Shown here one piece after another: positions 1-8,808 of a stretch of DNA of 64,000 nt. Position 1 is the first letter of the stretch, and each line of letters begins with the position of its first letter. The notes under the pieces are model-generated. The model saw only the letters and a program-made list of their open reading frames with translations, was not told the origin of the DNA and searched no databases. The position numbers and the translations under genes were made by a program. Source of the DNA: Clostridium_AD frigoriphilum (lineage in GTDB: Bacteria; Bacillota; Clostridia; Clostridiales; Clostridiaceae); NCBI RefSeq assembly GCF_036541405.1, contig NZ_JAZHFS010000004.1, forward strand, positions 62,001 to 126,000. Reading direction: 5' to 3'.

Positions 1-609
1 GCCCATTTTTACTTGTAACACCCCAGTAATTGCACTGAGTGATACATTTGTAAATAACTTATCCCATATTAATTTTTGAATATTATCGTGAACCATTGTA
101 TCAAAACCAGATTTGTCAAAACATTTTTTTAATGTATTAAGCATTTCATCTTTGTCCTCAACTAGCATTCCAATATTCGTTCTTCCAGTTCCACCATGTC
201 TAACATGTCCTAGTTTAAGAATTGCACCATTATCTTCTGTTGTACCGATAATAATACGTTCAACTGGAACTACCTCTGAAATAATATCTTCATGACCAGA
301 ACCATTTTGGAGTGTCATAACATAAGTCTTGCTATCAATCATTCCTTTATTTTCTTCTAAGGCGGCTTTTGAATACAAGGATTTTACAAATAGGATAAGC
401 AAATCAACCTTCCCAATTCCTTCTGATGATGTAACAGCTTTTGGCCTATATACTACATCTGAACCATTTTCCTGAAGTTTTAATCCATCTTTATTGATTG
501 CATCTACAACATCCTGTTTATTATCCACCAAATAAACTTCATTATATTTCGATAAGTAGCTACCATAGATAGACCCCATAGCACCTGCACCGATTACCGC
601 TATTTTCAT
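1..609 (-). CDS. Ketopantoate reductase family protein (3' end outside window)
   Basis: The reverse strand reads from an ATG at 609 without a stop to base 1, so about 203 N-terminal residues are visible. The protein opens MKIAVIGAGAMGS, a Rossmann NADP-binding loop, and near the window edge has KLIWDKLFTNVSLSAITG, which carries the conserved Lys and helix of the ketopantoate reductase (PanE/ApbA) C-terminal domain. The family reduces 2-dehydropantoate to pantoate with NADPH in the cytoplasm, but many paralogues act on other 2-keto acids. It follows the cyclase gene by 15 bases, so the two are probably one transcript under the GntR-type regulator. That context suggests a catabolic paralogue rather than pantothenate synthesis. 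A strong AGGAGG lies just upstream of the ATG. Confidence 0.85.
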   Translation of the reverse strand, partial: MKIAVIGAGAMGSIYGSYLSKYNEVYLVDNKQDVVDAINKDGLKLQENGSDVVYRPKAVTSSEGIGKVDLLILFVKSLYSKAALEENKGMIDSKTYVMTLQNGSGHEDIISEVVPVERIIIGTTEDNGAILKLGHVRHGGTGRTNIGMLVEDKDEMLNTLKKCFDKSGFDTMVHDNIQKLIWDKLFTNVSLSAITGVLQVKMG

Positions 610-624
610 ATTTGCACCCCCTCC

Positions 625-1311
625 TTATTTAGAAAATTCTATTAACCCTTCAATTGCATATGCGCGAATTGGACATGAATCTAAACCAATAATCGGAAGT
701 GGAGAATATGACATAAAGAATGTATCTACAGACAACTCTTCCAAATTCTTTAACACTTCTAAAAATACAACATTTACTTCCATCAATACATCATGAAAAG
801 CTTTTACATCTTCATTATTGCTTTCAATTGATACACCATCACCAAAACCAACACATTTCACTCCTTTATCTTTCAACCACTGCGCAGTCTCACGACAGAT
901 AAATAGTCTTTTATCGTCTCCTGTATTAGATGCTGGTGTAAATGGAGTTAGTTTCATAGGTGAATCTAAGATCACTATATCGCCTTCTCTAATTCTATCC
1001 CCACAAGCCTTTTCCAAATCAATCCTTTTAATTTTTTCATTAGGTTTCATATGTGTAATGTTAACGTAAATTGCTCTTCCCATAAATGTAGTAATTGGAA
1101 GTGACTCTACATCTGACCAATTATCATTGTGATGATATGGGCACTCAACATGAGTTCCTAAATGACTTGTTAAATCCATAATTGTATGAAAATCTGGAAT
1201 TGGTCCACCTGTGTTAAATCTAGTAAGTCCACACCTTCTACTTTCTGTTTTAGGATCTAATACCTTTGTTAAATCGATTACTTTTAAGTCTCCCATTTTA
1301 TATGAGTTCAT
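625..1311 (-). CDS. Cyclase family protein (kynurenine formamidase-like metal-dependent hydrolase)
   Basis: This 228-residue protein matches the cyclase family (PF04199), cytoplasmic metal-dependent hydrolases that include kynurenine formamidase and isatin hydrolase. The family metal-site motif is present as HLGTHVECPYH near residues 50-60, the usual form being HxGTHxDxPxH. The start is fixed by AAGGAGG seven bases before the ATG. It is the first gene after the divergent promoter and is followed by the ketopantoate-reductase-like gene. The substrate cannot be read from the sequence. No tryptophan-catabolism genes are visible nearby, so kynurenine is only one possibility; a cyclic amide or similar compound feeding a 2-keto acid reductase would fit the pairing, which is inference. 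Confidence 0.8.
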   Translation of the reverse strand: MNSYKMGDLKVIDLTKVLDPKTESRRCGLTRFNTGGPIPDFHTIMDLTSHLGTHVECPYHHNDNWSDVESLPITTFMGRAIYVNITHMKPNEKIKRIDLEKACGDRIREGDIVILDSPMKLTPFTPASNTGDDKRLFICRETAQWLKDKGVKCVGFGDGVSIESNNEDVKAFHDVLMEVNVVFLEVLKNLEELSVDTFFMSYSPLPIIGLDSCPIRAYAIEGLIEFSK

Positions 1312-1362
1312 AATATTTCCTCCTTAAAATTTAATTTTAATACCATTTGTTTTCTTATTACC

Positions 1363-1391
1363 AGTATACCGGTGTGTCGGTATACTGTCAA
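1363..1391 (-). promoter_or_regulatory. Promoter of the cyclase operon with embedded GntR operator
   Basis: On the reverse strand TTGACA (1391-1386) and TATACT (1368-1363) are separated by exactly 17 bases. A perfect inverted repeat with 9-base arms (AGTATACCG and its complement) and a 6-base centre occupies 1363-1386, covering the -10 box, the whole spacer and one base of the -35. The symmetry and position are those expected for a repressor site, and the divergent GntR/FCD gene is the obvious candidate regulator. Confidence 0.8.
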
Positions 1392-1401
1392 GCGTTTTTT
1401 A

Positions 1402-1430
1402 TTGACCTTAAATATTTTTTAGTATATGAT
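1402..1430 (+). promoter_or_regulatory. Promoter of the GntR regulator gene
   Basis: TTGACC (1402-1407) and TATGAT (1425-1430) are 17 bases apart, placing the transcript start near 1437. The operator palindrome ends 15 bases upstream of this -35 box, so one bound dimer could affect both divergent promoters. Confidence 0.65.
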
Positions 1431-1453
1431 AGTAATATAGGGGAGTGTACACT

Positions 1454-2119
1454 ATGGCTAATTTAAATATTGATACAAAAAGTTCATTACAAACTCAGAC
1501 TTACAACTATGTAAAAGATCAAATTCTCACAAAGAAGCTTAACACTAATGTCCTATACTCGGAAACAAAACTAGCGGCAGAATTAGGTATTTCAAGAACT
1601 CCTATGAGAGAGTCTCTTCAATGCCTTAGCCAAGATGGATATATTACAATTATTCCAAGCAAGGGATTTATGATAAGACAACTCAATGAAAAAGATATGT
1701 TAGAATCAATTCAAATAAGATGCGCAATAGAAGGATTTTGTACTCATGTAATTGCAAGTGAAATAGAAAGCAAAAAAGGCCAGCAATTAATAAAAACTTT
1801 AAATAAGTTGTTAGATCGTATGAAAAATACGAAAGATTCTAATGACTCTCATAAATCTTTTATGGATTATGACCACAATTTTCATCTTGCATTAATTAAT
1901 TATGTAGACAATAGTGAATTTAGTAAAACATTTCAAAGGCTTATGTATTTGATCCAATTAACAACGTCAACAGCTCTCTCTCTTACTGGACGTATTGACA
2001 GTACTTTAGATGAGCATGAGCAATTTTTCCATTATCTTAAACAAGGCAATGGTGATACTGCATACAATATATTAGTAAAACATCTAATGATGCCACTCAA
2101 TATGCATATTATAGATTAA
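1454..2119 (+). CDS. GntR family transcriptional regulator, FCD subfamily
   Basis: This cytoplasmic DNA-binding regulator of about 221 residues has an N-terminal winged helix (SETKLAAELGISRTPMRES is the recognition region) and an all-helical C-terminal FCD ligand domain containing DYDHNFHLALINYVDN, where the Asp and His pattern forms the family's metal/ligand site. An in-frame GTG at 1445 lies inside the GGGGAG ribosome binding site. The ATG at 1454, eight bases beyond it, is therefore the better start. FadR/FCD regulators usually repress an adjacent catabolic operon and release it when a small carboxylate binds. The divergent cyclase/ketopantoate-reductase pair with a perfect operator is the likely target. 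The ligand is unknown. Confidence 0.88.
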   Translation: MANLNIDTKSSLQTQTYNYVKDQILTKKLNTNVLYSETKLAAELGISRTPMRESLQCLSQDGYITIIPSKGFMIRQLNEKDMLESIQIRCAIEGFCTHVIASEIESKKGQQLIKTLNKLLDRMKNTKDSNDSHKSFMDYDHNFHLALINYVDNSEFSKTFQRLMYLIQLTTSTALSLTGRIDSTLDEHEQFFHYLKQGNGDTAYNILVKHLMMPLNMHIID

Positions 2120-2131
2120 AAATATCCATTG

Positions 2132-2171
2132 CAATAAAAAGGTCGGCTAATCATTATTTGATTAGCCGACC
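2132..2171 (-). terminator. Rho-independent terminator of the chemoreceptor gene
   Basis: Perfect 13-base arms (2141-2153 and 2159-2171, GGTCGGCTAATCA and its complement) enclose a 5-base loop. On the reverse strand the hairpin is followed by TTTTTATT, the right order to end the chemoreceptor transcript. The forward side lacks a T-run and would end the GntR transcript only weakly. Confidence 0.8.
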
Positions 2172-2202
2172 TCTCACACCATTATATATGCCAATTGGCA
2201 TC

Positions 2203-4221
2203 TTATAATTTAAATTTATTAACTGTTTCCTTAAGTCTTTCAACCAAGTCATCCAATTTATTGGCTGTTTCTCCTATTTGATACATACTAGCTGTCTGCT
2301 CTTCAGTGGATGCTGTAACCTGTTCTGTAGCAGCAGAATTTTCTTCTGATATGGCTGCAAAGCTATCTATAGCTTCAACTGTAATATCTGATTTCTTAGA
2401 CATATCACTTGTAGATTGTGACATATTACGTACAGTAGAAGCTAGTTCACCGAAAACTTTTTCTATCTCATCAAAATTTTTACCAGCTTGAATTGCAACT
2501 TGAACACCACTCACTACTTCATTTGTACCTTTATCCATTGTCACAGCTATGGTTTCAACTTGGTTCTGAACTCCATTTATAAGTTCTACTATACGCTTTG
2601 AAGCCTCACCTGACTGCTCAGCAAGTTTTTTCACTTCATCTGCAACTACAGCAAACCCTTTTCCATGCTCTCCAGCTCTTGCAGCCTCTATTGCTGCGTT
2701 AAGCGCCAGCAAATTAGTCTGCTCAGCTATATCACTTATTACATCTACTATTTGCCCAATTTCTTTTGATTGTTCTAATAAATTATGTGTTCTTTCAACA
2801 TTATAGCTATTCGTTTTAGCTATAGTTTCCATACTTTCTACTGCATCTTTGATACCTTGTGCACCAGAATTACTTATTTTCATAGATTTTTCTACAACAT
2901 TTGTCATATATCTGCACTGCTCTAGAACCTCATTTATATCTTTTACTAACTCGCTTGTTATCGTTGTTGCTTTACCCGCATTTTCAGCCTGCTTAACAGC
3001 TCCACTAGCTATTTCTTGCATAGTTTGAGAAACTTCCTCCGTTCCACGTGCGGATTCTTTTGTTGTTAATGACAAATTATTTGACAGTAAGCCTACTTCA
3101 CTAGCTGACTCGCCTATTGATCTTATCATATCTTTCAAGCTAGCTACAGTGCCATTCAAGCTATTTGCCACTTGCCCAATTTCATCATTTTGATTCATAG
3201 TTAATTTATTACTAAGATTCCCTAAAGCAATTTGTTCAGAGAACTCAGATAATTTAGTTAAAGGTGATGCTATTCGTTTCGCAATTAACACAATTATAAA
3301 AGCAAGTATAACTCCAATTAATAACGTAATTAAAAGTAAAGTTATCATCATCCTTTGAGCAGGAGCAAAAAGTTCACTTTCATCTACTACACTAGCTACA
3401 CTCCAACCAGCTAAAGGAACTTTATTATAAAATACTATGTATTTCCCATTATCGTTACTAAATCTGAATATACCCGATTTTTGTTGAAGCATATCCTTAC
3501 CTAACGCTTTCATGTTTGCATCCGCTATATCTGATATTTTCTTTTTCATCACTAATTCTTTGTCTGGATCTACAAGAATTGTTCCATCTTTTCCAATTAA
3601 TAAACTATATCCTTTTTCTCCAAATTTAAAATCTTTAACTTTATCCTGAATATAAGAAAGATTAACTCCTGATATAATTGTTCCTATAGTTTTGTCAGAT
3701 GGGTCTTTTATTGGAACCCCTACTACTACTAAAGTTTTACCAGTCCCTTTTGAGACTACCGGATTTGATATAAGATATGGTGCACCACTCATTAAACCTT
3801 TATACCATGGTTTTTCAGACACATCACCATTTACGAGTTTTCCATTAGAATATTGTGCCCTAGATTTTCCATCATTATTAAATAATGTAGCAGCTGCATT
3901 ATCGTATTCACCAGGATAATTTTTTTCTAAAAATTTGATTCTCTCTGAATTAAATTTATCAACAGCGCCTAAATTTGAATTAATTAATTTGGCTGTAGGT
4001 GTATTTGCAGAACTTCTTACTTCAAGGAGCTTTCCATTTAACCAAGAATTTATATTTTCTGACAAGCCGTTCGTGGTTTCTACCCTACTGCTAATAATTT
4101 CGCTTTCCATAGTTTTCTTAAATTGATAAAAGGCCGTGTAACTTAGAACTAGCATTCCAATTATTACTGCTGGTAAAATGGTAAATAATAATTTCATTTT
4201 GAAAGACAATTTTTTAATCAA
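2203..4221 (-). CDS. Methyl-accepting chemotaxis protein with extracellular Cache sensor
   Basis: This is a transmembrane chemoreceptor signalling to CheA/CheW. In order it has a membrane segment near residues 10-30, an extracellular dCache-type sensor (about 30-285, with PWYKGLMSGAPYLISNP typical of the fold), a second membrane segment around 290-315, a HAMP linker, and a cytoplasmic coiled-coil domain with the hairpin tip EQTNLLALNAAIEAARAGE. The first possible start is TTG at 4236, but GGAGTGG lies just after it and six bases before another TTG at 4221, which I prefer (672 residues). Cache receptors commonly bind amino or organic acids, but the ligand is unknown here. It is monocistronic, with no chemotaxis partners adjacent. 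Confidence 0.93.
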   Translation of the reverse strand: MIKKLSFKMKLLFTILPAVIIGMLVLSYTAFYQFKKTMESEIISSRVETTNGLSENINSWLNGKLLEVRSSANTPTAKLINSNLGAVDKFNSERIKFLEKNYPGEYDNAAATLFNNDGKSRAQYSNGKLVNGDVSEKPWYKGLMSGAPYLISNPVVSKGTGKTLVVVGVPIKDPSDKTIGTIISGVNLSYIQDKVKDFKFGEKGYSLLIGKDGTILVDPDKELVMKKKISDIADANMKALGKDMLQQKSGIFRFSNDNGKYIVFYNKVPLAGWSVASVVDESELFAPAQRMMITLLLITLLIGVILAFIIVLIAKRIASPLTKLSEFSEQIALGNLSNKLTMNQNDEIGQVANSLNGTVASLKDMIRSIGESASEVGLLSNNLSLTTKESARGTEEVSQTMQEIASGAVKQAENAGKATTITSELVKDINEVLEQCRYMTNVVEKSMKISNSGAQGIKDAVESMETIAKTNSYNVERTHNLLEQSKEIGQIVDVISDIAEQTNLLALNAAIEAARAGEHGKGFAVVADEVKKLAEQSGEASKRIVELINGVQNQVETIAVTMDKGTNEVVSGVQVAIQAGKNFDEIEKVFGELASTVRNMSQSTSDMSKKSDITVEAIDSFAAISEENSAATEQVTASTEEQTASMYQIGETANKLDDLVERLKETVNKFKL

Positions 4222-4435
4222 GTTTATCCACTCCAATCAATATAATTTCTACTACTAATTGTTATATTGTTAATGTCTAGATTTGTCGTATTTTAATTTT
4301 AATCTTATATGTATTATTATAAATTCGTTCTCCTCCAATTAATATATCGTTTGATAAATTAATTACTTTATATATCTTTGTTAAATTTAGGATATCTAAA
4401 GCCAACTTAATTTAAAAATTATTAACTTTTTAAAT

Positions 4436-4479
4436 AAAAATAAAGTTAACATCATTCATATGATGTCAACTTTATTTTT
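4436..4479 (-). terminator. Terminator at the end of the deoxynucleoside operon
   Basis: Arms of about 19 bases with one mismatch (4436-4454 and 4461-4479, AAAAATAAAGTT and complement) flank a 6-base loop, with T-rich sequence on both sides. It lies 20 bases after the stop of the last operon gene. Confidence 0.75.
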
Positions 4480-4498
4480 AACTTGCTCAATAATTTTT

Positions 4499-5002
4499 TT
4501 ATGAAACTTGTGATATTGTCTTATCTGATTTTCTCTCAGTTAGTTTTTTAATTAACACTCCACCAACATCTGAAAGTATTCCTAAGACTGATCCCATTAA
4601 TAAAGCTATTATTGTAGCTTTCCAATTTCCATTCATCCCAAAAGTTGAAGCACAGCCTACAAAAGTTCCAGGAATAAATGCTAAAAATGGAATTTTAGCT
4701 TGCGCGATTATAAAAAATGAAATAATGGTAGTCATAACAGCTACTGGTTCTGGTATAGGAATCATATTTGAAAACTGAATAGCAATCATCGCCCAAAATA
4801 TTCCAGACATATTACATATCACTGATTTCTTCCATCCTTTTATAAACCGATTTCCAGCAGCATAATAACTAGTACATCCCATAAAACCAACCCAAGCCAT
4901 AAGTCCAAGTTTAGTACTTAGTATGATCCAAACCCCTGATAGTAAACCAATACTTATAGCGCTAGAATTTAAAGCATCTATACACTTTCCCTTTTCACCC
5001 AC
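4499..5002 (-). CDS. DUF1097 family membrane protein
   Basis: This 167-residue protein has about five hydrophobic segments and resembles DUF1097 (Escherichia coli YcdZ-type) inner-membrane proteins, whose biochemical role is unknown to me. The GTG start shares its G with the TAG stop of the upstream phosphorylase gene (TAGTG), and the ribosome binding site is poor, so translational coupling is likely. As the last gene of the deoxyribonucleoside operon it may help uptake or efflux of a nucleoside, base or deoxyribose product. That is inference from position only. The family call rests on the compact helical layout and motifs such as GLMAWVGFMGCTSYYAAG. Confidence 0.7.
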   Translation of the reverse strand: MGEKGKCIDALNSSAISIGLLSGVWIILSTKLGLMAWVGFMGCTSYYAAGNRFIKGWKKSVICNMSGIFWAMIAIQFSNMIPIPEPVAVMTTIISFFIIAQAKIPFLAFIPGTFVGCASTFGMNGNWKATIIALLMGSVLGILSDVGGVLIKKLTERKSDKTISQVS

Positions 5003-6303
5003 TACTTAGTAATAACTTCATGGATTAATGTTGGCTTAGTTGCATGATCACTAATAGAGATATTTTCATATATTTTTGCTTTTACATCTTCTACATTTTC
5101 ACGATTTGAATATATAGTTAAGATAGGTTCACCCTTTTCTACCTTGTCGCCAACTTTTTTGCGTAGCATAAGGCCTACTGCTAAATCAATTTTATCTTCT
5201 TTTGTTGCTCTACCTGCCCCAAGTAACATTGCTGCAATTCCAATCTCATCAGCTACCATATTAGATACAAAACCACTAGTTAAAGCAGGGACATCAATTT
5301 TATATTTAGCTTGCGGTAATTTTTCTGGGTTATCTACAACCGATTCATCTCCACCTTGATTTTTAACAAATACTTTAAATTTGTCTAGTGCTTTACCATT
5401 TTTTATTACTTCAAGAAGCATTTTTCTTGCTTCCTCTAATGTTTTTGCTTTTTTAGCAAGCACTACCATCTGACTTCCAAGTGTTAGGACAAGTTCTGTA
5501 AGATCTTCAGGACCTTCTCCTTTTAATGTATCAATTGCTTCCTTTACCTCAAGTGCATTACCAATTGCAAATCCTAAAGGTTGTGACATGTCAGAGATTA
5601 TTGCCATGGTATTTCTTCCTACGTTATTACCAATTTGAACCATTGCATGAGCTAAATTTTCTGCATCTTTGTCCGTTTTCATGAAAGCTCCTGCGCCTGT
5701 TTTAACATCAAGTACTATTGCATTAGCTCCCGATGCAATTTTTTTACTCATAATAGAACTAGCTATTAGTGGAATTGAGTTAACAGTTCCAGTTACATCA
5801 CGAAGTGCGTATAATTTTTTGTCTGCTGGAGTTAAGTTCCCTGTTTGACCAATAACAGCAACTTTGTCACGGTTAACTAATTCAATAAACTTATCATTTG
5901 TAATTTCTACATGGAAACCGCTTATAGATTCTAATTTATCAATAGTTCCACCAGTATGTCCAAGTCCTCGTCCAGACATTTTAGCAACAGGTATATCCAA
6001 AGCCGCAACTAGCGGTGCGAGTACCAGCGTTGTTGTATCGCCTACACCCCCTGTTGAGTGTTTATCTACTTTTATACCTTCAATTTTTGATAAGTCAATA
6101 GTTTCTCCGGAATTAACCATAGCCATAGTCAAATCTGCTCTCTCACGATCATTCATGTCTTGAAAATAAATAGCCATTGCAAGTGAACTTGCTTGGTAAT
6201 CAGGAATAGTTCCTTTAGTATAGCCTTCTATAAAAAAATTGATTTCTTGTGTTGTTAACTCTTTACCATCACGTTTTTTTGAAATTACATCTACCATTCT
6301 CAT
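5002..6303 (-). CDS. pdp: Pyrimidine-nucleoside phosphorylase
   Basis: This cytoplasmic enzyme phosphorolyses uridine, thymidine and deoxyuridine to the free base and (deoxy)ribose-1-phosphate. The N-terminus MRMVDVISKK, the phosphate/nucleoside motif DKHSTGGVGDTTTL and the stretch MSGRGLGHTGGTIDKLES are almost as in Bacillus subtilis Pdp. With the ATG at 6303 the length is 433 residues, the Bacillus length. A GTG at 6315 would add four residues, but AAGGGTGG sits eight bases before the 6303 ATG, so I use that one. The product ribose-1-phosphate is passed to the phosphopentomutase encoded just upstream, with 16 bases between the two genes. Confidence 0.96.
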   Translation of the reverse strand: MRMVDVISKKRDGKELTTQEINFFIEGYTKGTIPDYQASSLAMAIYFQDMNDRERADLTMAMVNSGETIDLSKIEGIKVDKHSTGGVGDTTTLVLAPLVAALDIPVAKMSGRGLGHTGGTIDKLESISGFHVEITNDKFIELVNRDKVAVIGQTGNLTPADKKLYALRDVTGTVNSIPLIASSIMSKKIASGANAIVLDVKTGAGAFMKTDKDAENLAHAMVQIGNNVGRNTMAIISDMSQPLGFAIGNALEVKEAIDTLKGEGPEDLTELVLTLGSQMVVLAKKAKTLEEARKMLLEVIKNGKALDKFKVFVKNQGGDESVVDNPEKLPQAKYKIDVPALTSGFVSNMVADEIGIAAMLLGAGRATKEDKIDLAVGLMLRKKVGDKVEKGEPILTIYSNRENVEDVKAKIYENISISDHATKPTLIHEVITK

Positions 6304-6319
6304 TTTTATTACCACCCTT

Positions 6320-7501
6320 TTATTTTAATTTTTCTAAAAAGCTTTCGCCATATTTGGGAATCTTAACATTAAAATTATAAGCAACAGTTGCCCCTATATC
6401 AGCAAATGTTTTGCGTACTCCTAAATCTTTACCTTCCTTGAACCGTTTTGAATAAGCAAGTAGTGGGACATATTCCCTTGTATGATCTGTTCCTCGATAA
6501 GTTGGATCATTTCCATGATCTGCTGTAATTAATAATAAGTCATCCTCTTGTAATTTTTCCAAGACTTCTGGTAACCTTTTATCAAAAGCTTCTAATGCAT
6601 CACCATAACCAATTGGATCACGGCGATGTCCATAAACTGCATCAAAATCCACTAGATTAAGGAAACTAATGCCATGAAATTCTTCATCTAATAATGTTAT
6701 TAATTTATCCATACCATCCATGTTAGATGTAGTTCTAATTGCTTTTGTAACTCCTTCTCCAAGAAATATATCCGAAATTTTTCCAATTGCAATAGAGTCT
6801 AGATTATCATCTTTCAAATAATTCATTACTGTTTTATCAAAAGGTTTTAACGCATAATCATGACGATTAGAAGTTCTTTTAAAAGTATCTGCAGTTTTAC
6901 CAACAAATGGCCTAGCAATAATTCGTCCTAACTTATATGGATTGTCTAGCGTTATCTTGCGACAATAATCGCAAATTTTATACAATTCATCTAAAGGTAT
7001 AATCTCTTCATTCGCAGCAATTTGCAGCACAGAATCTCCTGATGTATATACTATTAATTCTCCAGTTTTAAGCTGCCTTTCACCAAGTTCTTTTATGATT
7101 TCTGTTCCACTAGCAGGTCTATTTCCTATAATTTTTCTACCAGAAAAAGTTTCAATCCTTTCAATTAACTCCTTTGGAAAACCATCTAGAAAAACACGGA
7201 ACGGTTTATCAATATATAATCCCATCATCTCCCAGTGACCTGTCATTGTATCTTTTCCACAAGAGGCTTCTTGCATTTTTGTATAATAAGCTTTTGGATG
7301 AATTGCTTTTTCTACGCCTTTTATTTCATAAATATTTGATAATCCCAGGGCTGCCATATTAGGCATATTAAGCCCATTTTTCTTCTGCGCAATATGAGCT
7401 AATGTATTAACATTGAAATCATCAAAATCCTTTGAATCTGGTGATTCACCAATACCGACTGAATCCATCACTATAATATGAATTCTTTTAAATTTTTCCA
7501 T
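6320..7501 (-). CDS. deoB: Phosphopentomutase
   Basis: This is a 393-residue cytoplasmic, Mn-dependent enzyme of the alkaline phosphatase superfamily. It converts (deoxy)ribose-1-phosphate to the 5-phosphate. Metal-site motifs are visible: IHIIVMDSVGIGESPDS near the N-terminus, SCGKDTMTGHWEMMG with the phosphorylated Thr, and LITADHGNDPTYRGTDHTREYVP near the C-terminus. AAGGGG precedes the ATG. It sits between nupC and pdp, so the nucleoside uptake, phosphorolysis and mutase steps are co-transcribed. The Bacillus gene is called drm. Confidence 0.96.
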   Translation of the reverse strand: MEKFKRIHIIVMDSVGIGESPDSKDFDDFNVNTLAHIAQKKNGLNMPNMAALGLSNIYEIKGVEKAIHPKAYYTKMQEASCGKDTMTGHWEMMGLYIDKPFRVFLDGFPKELIERIETFSGRKIIGNRPASGTEIIKELGERQLKTGELIVYTSGDSVLQIAANEEIIPLDELYKICDYCRKITLDNPYKLGRIIARPFVGKTADTFKRTSNRHDYALKPFDKTVMNYLKDDNLDSIAIGKISDIFLGEGVTKAIRTTSNMDGMDKLITLLDEEFHGISFLNLVDFDAVYGHRRDPIGYGDALEAFDKRLPEVLEKLQEDDLLLITADHGNDPTYRGTDHTREYVPLLAYSKRFKEGKDLGVRKTFADIGATVAYNFNVKIPKYGESFLEKLK

Positions 7502-7524
7502 TTTAACCCCTTCTTTCTTTTGTC

Positions 7525-8700
7525 TTATACAATTAAACCAACAACAGTTGCTGTTAATACACTAACTAACGTTGCACCAAATAATAGTTTTAGACCAAAT
7601 CTAGCAACGACATTACCTTGTTTTTCATTAAGTCCTTTTACTGCCCCTGCAATAATTCCAATAGATGAAAAGTTTGCAAAAGAAACTAAAAATACAGAAA
7701 CAATAGCCGTTGTTCGTGCGCTTAAGTGTATAGATGCTAAACTAGTCATTGCAACAAATTCATTTGATACTAATTTTGTTGCCATTATACTTGCAGCGGG
7801 TACTGCTTCCTTAAAAGGTACACCCATTAAAACAGCAAATGGTGAAAATACATATCCCAGTATATTTTGAAAAGAAATACCAAAAACACCTTTGAAGGCC
7901 ATATTAATCATAGCAATTATGGCTACGAATCCAATAAGCATTGCTCCAACTATGATGGCTACTTTGAATCCATCCATAATATATTCCCCAAGCATTTCAA
8001 AGAATGATTGCTTTTTTTCTTCTTTAACTACTAATATATCTTCTTCTGCTGTTACTGTATATGGATTTATAATTGAACATATAATAAATCCACCAAATAA
8101 GTTTAAAATAAGTGCTGTTACAACATATCTAGGTTTTAAAAGAACCATATAAGAACCAACTATTGACATAGACACTGTTGACATCGCTGACGCACAAAGG
8201 GTATAAAGACGATGCTCTGGTAATAGCTCTAGTTCTTTTTTAACTGAAATAAACACTTCTGATTGACCAAGAATAGCAGCGGCTACTCCATTATATGATT
8301 CGAGCTTACCCATACCATTAATCTTACTTAAACCTAATCCGATATATTTAATTACAAACGGTAATACCTTCCAATACTGTAGAATTCCAATTAGAGCAGA
8401 AATAAATACTATTGGTAAAAGAACACTTATAAAAAATGTAAATTGATTATCATTAACTAATCCACCAAATACAAAATTCACGCCTTCAGCAGCACATTTA
8501 AGCAATAAGCCGAACCCACTCGCTACTCCACCTACTAAAAAATTACCAACACCAGTATTTAGCAATATAAATCCAAGTATGAATTGTAAAATAACCATTA
8601 CAACGATAGGTCGGTATTTTACCTTTTTTTTATCAGCACTAGTAATCCATGCAAGGCCTAAGACAACAATTAAACCTATAATTCCAATAATATATTTCAT
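7525..8700 (-). CDS. nupC: Concentrative nucleoside transporter (NupC/CNT family)
   Basis: This is a 391-residue polytopic membrane protein of the CNT family, which couples nucleoside uptake to proton or sodium entry. Recognisable family segments include VLPIVFISALIGILQYW, NGVAAAILGQSEVFISVK and the C-terminal LVSFANFSSIGIIAGAVKGL, the conserved substrate/ion-binding helices. The length is that of Bacillus NupC. A strong AGGGGG lies before the ATG. It follows deoC across a 108-base gap that contains a stem-loop, and precedes deoB by 23 bases. The deoC-nupC-pdp order is that of the Bacillus dra operon, here with deoB inserted. Confidence 0.93.
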   Translation of the reverse strand: MKYIIGIIGLIVVLGLAWITSADKKKVKYRPIVVMVILQFILGFILLNTGVGNFLVGGVASGFGLLLKCAAEGVNFVFGGLVNDNQFTFFISVLLPIVFISALIGILQYWKVLPFVIKYIGLGLSKINGMGKLESYNGVAAAILGQSEVFISVKKELELLPEHRLYTLCASAMSTVSMSIVGSYMVLLKPRYVVTALILNLFGGFIICSIINPYTVTAEEDILVVKEEKKQSFFEMLGEYIMDGFKVAIIVGAMLIGFVAIIAMINMAFKGVFGISFQNILGYVFSPFAVLMGVPFKEAVPAASIMATKLVSNEFVAMTSLASIHLSARTTAIVSVFLVSFANFSSIGIIAGAVKGLNEKQGNVVARFGLKLLFGATLVSVLTATVVGLIV

Positions 8701-8763
8701 TTTGATTCCCCCTAAATATTTACATAATTTATATAACGTTTACACAAAAGGCAAATTATTTTA

Positions 8764-8797
8764 GAAATTAACAATAAGTAATATTATTGTTAATTTC
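8764..8797 (-). other. Stem-loop between deoC and nupC
   Basis: Perfect 14-base arms (8764-8777 and 8784-8797) flank a 6-base loop. On the transcribed reverse strand it is followed by TAAAATAATTTG, only a weak U-tract. It could be a leaky terminator or RNA processing/stability site that sets a higher deoC than nupC level; this is inference. Confidence 0.55.
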
Positions 8798-8808
8798 CTT
8801 TTCATTTT

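Noticed and set aside
113..295. Forward 60-codon ORF inside the ketopantoate-reductase-like gene
   Set aside because: Antisense shadow of a clear coding frame, without ribosome binding site.
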